A DNA stretch of 64,000 nt, taken from positions 1 to 64,000 of the forward strand of contig JAFGHX010000455.1 in the NCBI GenBank assembly GCA_016929905.1, given 5' to 3'. Made by a program: the position numbers and the translations under genes. The number at the start of each line of letters is the position of its first letter. The first letter of the stretch is position 1. The notes below the pieces were generated by a model. The model had not been told where the DNA came from. It did no database searches and saw nothing but the letters and a program-made list of their open reading frames with translations. The stretch comes from Kiritimatiellia bacterium (GTDB lineage Bacteria; Verrucomicrobiota; Kiritimatiellia; JAFGHX01). Shown here piece by piece: positions 42,253 to 49,126 of the stretch.

Positions 42253-45200
42253 ATGCGAAAAACCGTTTCACATCATGGGCGTTCTCGCTGCGTTCAGACG
42301 ATCGCCTTCCTCGCGTGGGCGTTGATCGTTTCTCCGGCCGTACATGCCGAGCCCCCTTCCCGGAAGACGTTGGTCCGCATCGGTACGTACGACAACGTCC
42401 CCAAGGCCTTCAGGAATGCCGCCGGTGAGGTTGTTGGGATATTTCCGGACATTCTGAAGTACGTCGCGCGGGAGGAAGGCTGGGAGATCGTCTGGATCGA
42501 CGGCACGTGGGAAGAGTGCCTGCGGCGCTTGGAGAACGGCGACATTGACGTGATGCTGGACGTAGCCTTCTCGAAGTCGCGGGAAGAGACGTACGATTTT
42601 TCCGAGAAGACGGTTTTTGTGAATTGGGGGGCGGTGTACGCACGACGAGGCGTTGCCATCCAGTCGTTCCTCGACCTGGCGGGAAAGAGGGTCGCGGTAA
42701 TGCGCGGGAGCATTCATACCGATGGGGACAGAGGCATCAAGGTCCTGCTGGCCGAATTCGACGTGGATGCCGACTATCTGGAATTTGACGATTACGAAGC
42801 CGCCTTCAAGGCGCTGGATGCCGGAACGGCGGACGCAGCGGTGGTGAACCGCTTGTTCGGCGCGCTCCACGAGAGGGTCTACGGCGTATCGCACACCTCC
42901 GTGATCTTCAATCCCAGGCAACTGAAGTTCGCGTGCCGAAAGGGATTCAGGCCAGGGCAACGTCTGCTCGCGCGAATCGACTATCATGTCGAGTCGCTCA
43001 AGCAGGAACCGGACTCGTTCTTCGGCCGTATTCTTGAGCACTACTTTTCCGGCGCGACGACAGGCGTTCCCCTGCCCGCGACGCGCGTTGGCAGGGGGAT
43101 TGTCTCCCTGACGGGGGAGGAGCGCGAGTGGTTGAAGGCCCATTCCGTGATCCGGTTGGGTGTGGATCCGCAGTTTGCCCCCTTTGAGTTCGTGACGGAA
43201 GACGGCCGATATGCCGGTATTGCCTCCTCCTATGTGTCCATGATAGGCGGCAAATTGGGCGTGGAGTTCCGCGTTGAGCCGGGCCTCTCGTGGAAAGAGG
43301 CCGTGCAGAGAGCCGAGAGAGGGGAGATCGACGTGTTGCCGTGTGTCGGCATCACGGAAGGACGGAAACAGTACTTCCTGTATTCGAAACCGTACCTGTC
43401 TTTTCCTCGCGTGATCATCACACAAACGGAATCCGATGTCCGGTCTCTGGACGACCTGCGGCACTTGAGAGTGGGTGTCCAGGTCGACAGTTCACACCAT
43501 GGGTTTGTCCAGGAACAGACGCAATTGAAGCCCGTTCTCTATGACACATTCCAGGAGGCCATGCGCGGCTTGTCGCGGGGGGAGAACGACGCGGTGGTCG
43601 GCAATCTTGCGGTGGCCACACACACCATGAAGACGCTGACGCTCACGAACTTGAAGATCGCCTGCCATGCCGCGCGCGAGAGAACCCCGCTCGCGTTCGC
43701 CGTTCGCAAGGACTGGCCGCCGATGGTTTCCCTGCTCGACAAGGCCATAGACTCCATATCGGGCAGGGACGTGTCGGCGATACTTGAGGAGTGGGTCCCT
43801 GCCGAGCACGTTGAGGAGCTGAGCCCGAAATGGCAGGAGGTCGACCTCACGTCGGCGGAAACAGCGTGGTTGAAAGCGCATCCCGTGATCCGCGTGGCGA
43901 CGGACCCCTATTGGGCGCCCGTCGCCTTCGAAGACTCGGAAGGCCGATACCGGGGCTTGACCGTTGACTACATGCGTGCGCTTTCGGAGCTTCTGGGGGT
44001 GCGGCTCGAGTTCGTGCCGTCTGCGTCGTGGTACGATGCGGTGGAGAAGCTGAGAACACGCCAAGCCGATGTGCTGGCTTGCACAAGGCAAACACCCGCA
44101 CAGTGCGCATTCGCCGTCTCTACGGCGCCTTTTCTCTCTTTGCCGGTCGTGCTCTTCGCACGCGACGACACGCCGTACATTCACAATATGGCCGAGTTGC
44201 GCGCCCTGCGGGTCGCCGCCGTAAAGGGCTACGGCGTGGTCGACCATATCAAGAAGGAGTGCCCCGGCGTCGAAATTGTTGAAACGCCGAACGTGGCGGA
44301 CGCGCTGAGGAAGCTGCAGTCAGGTGAGGCGACCGTCTATCCCGGTACGGTTCTGGTCACCAGCCGGTATATCCGAGAGGCCGGCTACTCCAACCTGAAA
44401 GTGGCAGGCAGCATACCGTTCCAATACCCGCTGGGAATGGGCGTGCGCAGCGACTGGCCGATCCTCGCGGGCGTGCTCCAGAAAGGCCTCGACGCCATAC
44501 CGGAGGAAGAGCGTAATGCGATCTTCCGGAAGTGGGTAGGCGTCAGATATGAACATGAGTTCGACCGTTCGATCCTGTGGAAGACCGCTATTCCGTTCCT
44601 CGTTGCGCTGGTGCTCTTCGTGGTGTGGAACCGCCAGTTGAAGCGCACGGTCGCCCGGCGCACGAAGGAACTCGACGAAGCCTTCGGGCAGATCAAGTCG
44701 CTCCAGGAACGGATCGAAGCCGAGAATGTGGTCCTGCGCAAAGAGATTCGAATGGCGCACCTGCACGGAGGTGTTGTGGGCGGAAGCGAGGCCATGAAGG
44801 CGGTGATGGCGCAGGCCGAAGAAGTGGCGAGAACGGATTCCACTGTCTTGATCCTGGGCGAAACGGGAACAGGCAAGGAACTGTTGGCCCGGGCCATTCA
44901 CAACATGAGTGGCCGAAGGAGCAAGTCGTTGGTGATCGTGAACTGCGCCGCTATGCCCGGGGCCCTGGTGGAGAGTGAGCTGTTCGGCCACGAAAAGGGC
45001 GCCTATACCGGGGCATCGGCCAGGCAGATCGGCCGGTTCGAAGTGGCGGACGGCGGAACGATTTTTCTGGACGAAATCGGGGAACTGTCGGGACAGACGC
45101 AGGCCAAGCTCCTGAGGGTGCTGCAGGAAGGGCAGTTCGAACGGCTGGGGAGCGCGGAGCCGATTTCGGTGGATGTTCGTGTCATCGCGGCGACGAACCG

Positions 45201-45687
45201 CGACATCGAGCGGGACGTCCGCGACGGGAAGTTCCGGAAGGACCTGTTCTTCCGGCTCCATGTCTTCCCGATCACGCTTCCGCCCCTGCGCGCGCGGCGC
45301 AGCGACATCGAGCCTCTGGTCTGCGCGTTCGTGAGCGAATTTGCTGCGAAAATGGGAAAACCCGTTGAAGAGATCTCGCGGGTGAGCATGGAGGCCTTGC
45401 GGAAGTACGGCTGGCCGGGCAATATTCGGGAACTGCGGAACGTTGTTGAACGAGCGATGATCGCAACGAACGGTCCCGTCCTGAAGATCACGCCTCCGGA
45501 GAAAGAGCCCTGGCCTTTGCCCGGCGAGGCGAGTTTGGCGGGCGTGCAGCGGCGCCATATCCTTTCTGTGTTGGAACAGACCGGCTGGCGTATCCGAGGT
45601 GACGGGGGGGCCGCGGAGATATTGGCAATCAATCCCACCACGCTCGAGTCCCGCATGAAGAAACTCGGCATCGAGCGGCCGAGATAG
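42253..45687 (+). CDS. Triple solute-binding-domain, membrane-bound sigma-54 activator
   Basis: 1,144 residues from ATG 42253, where the signal-type sequence begins (TIAFLAWALIVSPAVHAEPP). Three SBP_bac_3 domains follow: about 38-265 (VRIGTYDNVPKAF), 299-515 (VIRLGVDPQFAPFEF) and 545-765 (VIRVATDPYWAPVAF). A membrane helix at about 773-794 (LWKTAIPFLVALVLFVVW) leads to a coiled coil (795-840), then the AAA+ domain with Walker A GETGTGKE (869-876), GAYTGA (916-921, the sigma-54 contact loop), Walker B IFLDEIG (D940) and RALRARRSD-type sensor region. The end is a Fis-type HTH (about 1105-1144). It would sense amino acids or similar ligands in the periplasm and open sigma-54 promoters directly, without a kinase. 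Target genes are unknown. Confidence 0.92.
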   Translation: MRKTVSHHGRSRCVQTIAFLAWALIVSPAVHAEPPSRKTLVRIGTYDNVPKAFRNAAGEVVGIFPDILKYVAREEGWEIVWIDGTWEECLRRLENGDIDVMLDVAFSKSREETYDFSEKTVFVNWGAVYARRGVAIQSFLDLAGKRVAVMRGSIHTDGDRGIKVLLAEFDVDADYLEFDDYEAAFKALDAGTADAAVVNRLFGALHERVYGVSHTSVIFNPRQLKFACRKGFRPGQRLLARIDYHVESLKQEPDSFFGRILEHYFSGATTGVPLPATRVGRGIVSLTGEEREWLKAHSVIRLGVDPQFAPFEFVTEDGRYAGIASSYVSMIGGKLGVEFRVEPGLSWKEAVQRAERGEIDVLPCVGITEGRKQYFLYSKPYLSFPRVIITQTESDVRSLDDLRHLRVGVQVDSSHHGFVQEQTQLKPVLYDTFQEAMRGLSRGENDAVVGNLAVATHTMKTLTLTNLKIACHAARERTPLAFAVRKDWPPMVSLLDKAIDSISGRDVSAILEEWVPAEHVEELSPKWQEVDLTSAETAWLKAHPVIRVATDPYWAPVAFEDSEGRYRGLTVDYMRALSELLGVRLEFVPSASWYDAVEKLRTRQADVLACTRQTPAQCAFAVSTAPFLSLPVVLFARDDTPYIHNMAELRALRVAAVKGYGVVDHIKKECPGVEIVETPNVADALRKLQSGEATVYPGTVLVTSRYIREAGYSNLKVAGSIPFQYPLGMGVRSDWPILAGVLQKGLDAIPEEERNAIFRKWVGVRYEHEFDRSILWKTAIPFLVALVLFVVWNRQLKRTVARRTKELDEAFGQIKSLQERIEAENVVLRKEIRMAHLHGGVVGGSEAMKAVMAQAEEVARTDSTVLILGETGTGKELLARAIHNMSGRRSKSLVIVNCAAMPGALVESELFGHEKGAYTGASARQIGRFEVADGGTIFLDEIGELSGQTQAKLLRVLQEGQFERLGSAEPISVDVRVIAATNRDIERDVRDGKFRKDLFFRLHVFPITLPPLRARRSDIEPLVCAFVSEFAAKMGKPVEEISRVSMEALRKYGWPGNIRELRNVVERAMIATNGPVLKITPPEKEPWPLPGEASLAGVQRRHILSVLEQTGWRIRGDGGAAEILAINPTTLESRMKKLGIERPR

Positions 45688-45745
45688 TCATGCTAGACAA
45701 CGCCCTTACGCTGGCTGGCACCCTGACGGACGAGGAGGTCCTGTG

Positions 45746-46381
45746 ATGAAGTTGCCCGCGCTGAGATGCGAGCGGACGCGCGAGGCCCTGCGGGTCCGGA
45801 CGCCCTACTGGGAAGTCGTGCACGACGGGAGGCTGGGCTGGTGCGTGTCGTCGATCGCGATTCGAAACGGCCGGAACCGGAACCTGCTCACCGGGCCGGT
45901 CTCGTCTTCGTTCTGCCGGTTCCGGACGCGTGTGCCGGCCTGCCCCGAATTCTCCGACCGCTATGACCGGACGGCGCGGATGGCGGTCGTGTCGAGATCC
46001 CGGCAGAAGATTTGCCTGCGCGTGACAGGCGCCCTGGCCGCGAGGAGCGGCAGGCATGCCCCCGTACGCTACGAAACGGTCTATACCTATCACGACTACG
46101 GCGGGCTCACGACGACGCGCCGGTTTTTGGCCAACGGCATGCGGATCGTGCCCTACTTCTCCCTGCTGGAACTTCACAGGGACACGCCCGAATTCCGCGC
46201 ACACGCGCGCGCATGGCGGAAGGTCTTCGAGGGGAACGAAGACCTGCTGTTCACGCAGGAGCAGGGCAAGGGGTTCGGCGGGCTCATGTGCCTCCAGTCC
46301 GGCTGGTCGGAATGCCTCAAGGCCCAGGTCAAGCGGGTGCTGGCTCGGCACGACTTCGATGGCGGACGTCGTGCATCATGA
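45746..46381 (+). CDS. Unknown beta-rich protein, possibly frameshifted
   Basis: 211 residues with GGAGG before ATG 45746. Short strands such as LRVRTPYWEVVHDGRLGWCV and RYETVYTYHDYGGLTTTRRF suggest a beta-sandwich like those in polysaccharide-active enzymes; no catalytic motif is visible. The frame ends at 46381, but another frame starting at 46378 continues to 46536 and ends AGIRATLAAHELRVYRIG, which reads like the final strand of a sugar-active enzyme. A frameshift or decay near 46350-46380 is therefore suspected. It follows the sigma-54 activator by 58 bp. Confidence 0.4.
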   Translation: MKLPALRCERTREALRVRTPYWEVVHDGRLGWCVSSIAIRNGRNRNLLTGPVSSSFCRFRTRVPACPEFSDRYDRTARMAVVSRSRQKICLRVTGALAARSGRHAPVRYETVYTYHDYGGLTTTRRFLANGMRIVPYFSLLELHRDTPEFRAHARAWRKVFEGNEDLLFTQEQGKGFGGLMCLQSGWSECLKAQVKRVLARHDFDGGRRAS

Positions 46382-46536
46382 GGCCGCTGCCAGGGTGCGA
46401 ATCCTCCATTTCCAGAGAGACACGAGTCACGCAGATTCTGCCCGTCGGCGGCCCCGTAAGGACATCCTCGGCCTTCAGGGCCGGGATCCGTGCAACCCTG
46501 GCGGCTCACGAACTCCGCGTGTACCGCATCGGTTGA
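46378..46536 (+). pseudogene. Possible out-of-frame C-terminal remnant of the preceding gene
   Basis: An ATG-initiated frame of 52 codons whose last part, FRAGIRATLAAHELRVYRIG, resembles the closing strand of beta-sandwich domains. It lacks its own start signal. It is either the continuation of 45746-46381 after a frameshift or a chance frame. Confidence 0.3.
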
Positions 46537-46591
46537 ACTTCCCGCCGAACGCCCGAACATCCGCATTGAGCCACTGAATTCACCCGCCCCC

Positions 46592-46642
46592 TTGACAAGA
46601 AGCGCCCCGCGTGTATTAATAGACATGTAATAAAACATGTCT
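46592..46642 (+). promoter_or_regulatory. Promoter and operator of the second GntR/LacI regulator
   Basis: TTGACA (46592-46597) with a 17-bp spacer to ATTAAT (46615-46620). A perfect inverted repeat AGACATGT-AATAAA-ACATGTCT (46621-46642) starts right after the -10 box, covering the transcription start. This is the strongest palindromic operator in the window and probably the site of autorepression. Confidence 0.75.
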
Positions 46643-46653
46643 GTTTTGAAGAT

Positions 46654-47763
46654 ATGCCTGGCATGAGACCCAAGAAATACCCGAAAATAGCGGAAGATCT
46701 CACCAAAATGATTGTGGATGGCCAGATCGGGTCGGGTGAACAGCTTCCTTCCCAGCACCAGTTGACCCTGAAGTACGGCGTATCGCGTTCGTGTGCCCAA
46801 AAAGCGCTCGATTTGTTGGAGGAGCGTGGCTTGGTGGACAAGCGGCCCGGCAAGGGCGTATTCGTCAAATCGGCTCCGGAACCGGCCGAGCTGGGGCGAG
46901 CCATAGGATTGCTGTTTCCCGACTTCAAGCGGACCACGCCTGCAGCGGACGACAGCTTTGGCGTGGAGACGCTGTGGGGAATCGAGGAGGCGGTGCGGGA
47001 TCGGGGTCTGAATCTGGTGCTTCGCCGGCACGAACGGGACTCCACGTTCGAGGACATTGCCGCCGTTCTCGCGAGCATGGAGGTGGATGGGCTCCTCGTC
47101 GATCGGGACTTGCCTGATGAGTGCATCCGCATGGCGGTCGTACCGGGCATTCCGGTCGTTGTGGCGGGGCGGCTGAGTGTCGTCCCAGGCGTGGGGTGCA
47201 CGGTGCCCAACTTTTACGACTATATCTATCAGACTCTTGGCGCACTGGGCGAGCAGGGCGTGAAGCACGCCGCCATCATCTACCCCGGTCCTCACGACTA
47301 CAGCCGCGAAATGCTTGGCGCCGTCAATCGACTGCGTATCGAACAGCGAAGCATCGCCGTTGACCTCATAGACTGCTTCACCGATGGGCAAGCCTTTGAC
47401 GCGACTCTCGAAGAGAAGCTTACCAAGCAGACCGTGCATGAGTTGGTGGATCGGGATGCGCTGCCCGAAGTCATCCTTTGTCTCTCGGATTGGACGGCCC
47501 TGCGGATTCTGGAAGTCCTGAAGGCCAGGAACATTCCGGTGCCCGGCCGGGTGGGCGTGATCGGTTGTCTCGGGATCGGCATAGGTGAACAGGTCACGCC
47601 GACGATCTCGACGCTCGCCGTGGACTCCCGGGCACTGGGGAGCAAGGCGGTGGAAATCCTGGCCGACATGGTGTTTGCCGGTCAGCCCGCACGGATCGAG
47701 CGGCTGCCGCTGACGTTCATCGAACGCGAGTCGTTCCGGTGGCGTAACGGCACGCCGGGATGA
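46654..47763 (+). CDS. GntR-type HTH / LacI-type sensor transcriptional regulator
   Basis: 369 residues. The GntR winged helix (about 8-75) reads KIAEDLTKMIVDGQIGSGEQ, then LPSQHQLTLKYGVSRSCAQK and GLVDKRPGKGVFVKS. The remainder is a LacI-type sugar sensor (AIGLLFPD, GIEEAVRDRGLNLVLRRHER, and RVGVIGCLGIGIGEQVTPTI near the end). Same layout as 21366-22496, moderately related. No consensus Shine-Dalgarno is seen before ATG 46654 or before the second ATG three codons later. It reads into a Gfo/Idh gene 41 bp downstream and probably controls it and possibly the GH20-like array. Confidence 0.92.
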   Translation: MPGMRPKKYPKIAEDLTKMIVDGQIGSGEQLPSQHQLTLKYGVSRSCAQKALDLLEERGLVDKRPGKGVFVKSAPEPAELGRAIGLLFPDFKRTTPAADDSFGVETLWGIEEAVRDRGLNLVLRRHERDSTFEDIAAVLASMEVDGLLVDRDLPDECIRMAVVPGIPVVVAGRLSVVPGVGCTVPNFYDYIYQTLGALGEQGVKHAAIIYPGPHDYSREMLGAVNRLRIEQRSIAVDLIDCFTDGQAFDATLEEKLTKQTVHELVDRDALPEVILCLSDWTALRILEVLKARNIPVPGRVGVIGCLGIGIGEQVTPTISTLAVDSRALGSKAVEILADMVFAGQPARIERLPLTFIERESFRWRNGTPG

Positions 47764-47803
47764 TGCAGGAACGGAAGGCTGGAAGAATGGAAGCCTGGAA
47801 GAA

Positions 47804-48880
47804 ATGAAAAAGGTGAGAATAGCCCTGATTGGCTGTGGCGCGGCGGGGATGAGCCATTTGAAGGCGATGCTCTCGGTGCGCGGTTTGCAGCTGAAGGCGG
47901 TATGCGATCTGAACCGCAAGTATGCGAAGCGCGCCGCCGAGTTCGCCGGGGTCCCGTTCTATCTGGACGCCGAGACCCTGATGAAGCGTGAGGAGTTGGA
48001 CGGCGTCGCGATCATCGCCACGGCCCATGCGCACTACCCGCTGCTCATGCTGGCCGCCAGGCACAAGCTGCACGCGATCTGCGAGAAGCCGCTCACCCTC
48101 AAGCCGGCCGAAGGCAAGCGGGTGGTGGCCGCGTTCAAGCGGGCACGCCGGCTCCTGGCTGTCACGTTCACCTTCCGTTACGTGCCCAGCACGCGCCGGC
48201 TGAAGCAGTTCATCGACAAGGGCACCATCGGCAAGGTGCTCGAGGTCCGCCATGTGGGCTGGGGCGGGCTGGCGGAGAAATACCGGGCGGGGACCGAGAA
48301 CCGAGTCAAATACGACCGGATGTACGAGGGCGACATCCGCGGCATCCTGTTCGACTGCGGCGTGCATACCTTCGATCTGTTCCGCTGGCTCTCAGGCGGC
48401 GAGTACGTGAAGTTCCTGGGGATGGGCGTGTGCCACAAGGGGTACGACTATCCCGACAGCGGCTCGGTGTTGTGCGAGATGGACAATGGCGTGCGCTGCC
48501 TCTACGAGCACGGGCCGCTGCCGCACTACATGAACGGGGCCGACGGCATCCCGCTCGGGACGATGTGCGTGGCCGGCACGAAGGGTTCGCTTGTGTTCAA
48601 GATTGCCGTCGTCCGGCGCAACGGACACTACCTGTCCGAATTTCAGGTTCATACGAAGCGCGGGTCCCGCAGCGAGATGGTCCCGCTATACGGCAAACTG
48701 CGCGACAAGCAGTATGCCGACTTTGTTCGCTCGGTGCGCGCGGGCAAGTTGCGGGGTTCGTTCCCGAGCCCCGAAGAGGCGAACAAGGCCACCGACGCGG
48801 CGTGCAGGGCCGTCGATGCGGTCCTGCGCAACGTGGTGGGGACCCGACGGGCCGCCCGCGCGGCGGCCAGGCGTTATTAG
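47804..48880 (+). CDS. Gfo/Idh/MocA family oxidoreductase
   Basis: 358 residues. Rossmann fold RIALIGCGAAGMSHLKAMLS, catalytic EKP motif present in HAICEKPLTLKPAEGK, and the second-domain segment GILFDCGVHTFDLFRWLSGG with the expected His. Upstream, the 41-bp spacer is a GGAAG-type simple repeat that also supplies a weak ribosome-binding site. It likely forms an operon with the GntR/LacI regulator and oxidises a sugar released by the enzymes downstream; this last link is inference. Confidence 0.92.
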   Translation: MKKVRIALIGCGAAGMSHLKAMLSVRGLQLKAVCDLNRKYAKRAAEFAGVPFYLDAETLMKREELDGVAIIATAHAHYPLLMLAARHKLHAICEKPLTLKPAEGKRVVAAFKRARRLLAVTFTFRYVPSTRRLKQFIDKGTIGKVLEVRHVGWGGLAEKYRAGTENRVKYDRMYEGDIRGILFDCGVHTFDLFRWLSGGEYVKFLGMGVCHKGYDYPDSGSVLCEMDNGVRCLYEHGPLPHYMNGADGIPLGTMCVAGTKGSLVFKIAVVRRNGHYLSEFQVHTKRGSRSEMVPLYGKLRDKQYADFVRSVRAGKLRGSFPSPEEANKATDAACRAVDAVLRNVVGTRRAARAAARRY

Positions 48881-49006
48881 CGCCTTCGTGCGGCTTCGCG
48901 GCGCGGTGTTAGATCGGATTTGACCTGCAGGCGTTCCGCCTCGAGCGGGACGGTTCGCAAGAAGCTCTCGCCAGGACAGCCACGATTCCGGGAGGAGGAT
49001 GGCCTT

Positions 49007-49126
49007 ATGAAGGGAGCGGTCCGTTCTGTCCTGCCAGAGGTGGTCGTGAGGCACGACAACAGAAACGATACTCCGGCAATCGTTCCGGAGCTTACCGGCG
49101 GAAACCTGTCGCAGGAGGTACGCTAA
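49007..49126 (+). CDS. Possible 39-residue leader ORF coupled to the GH20-like gene
   Basis: ATG 49007 follows a very good Shine-Dalgarno (GGGAGGAGGATGGCCTT). The stop TAA overlaps the next start by one base (TAATG). The peptide is MKGAVRSVLPEVVVRHDN plus 21 residues, with no motif. Translational coupling into the large secreted enzyme is plausible; it may equally be a chance frame. Confidence 0.4.
   Translation: MKGAVRSVLPEVVVRHDNRNDTPAIVPELTGGNLSQEVR

Noticed and set aside
45700..45730. TGGCACC near the gene after the sigma-54 activator as a -24/-12 promoter
   Set aside because: No GC dinucleotide occurs at the -12 position.
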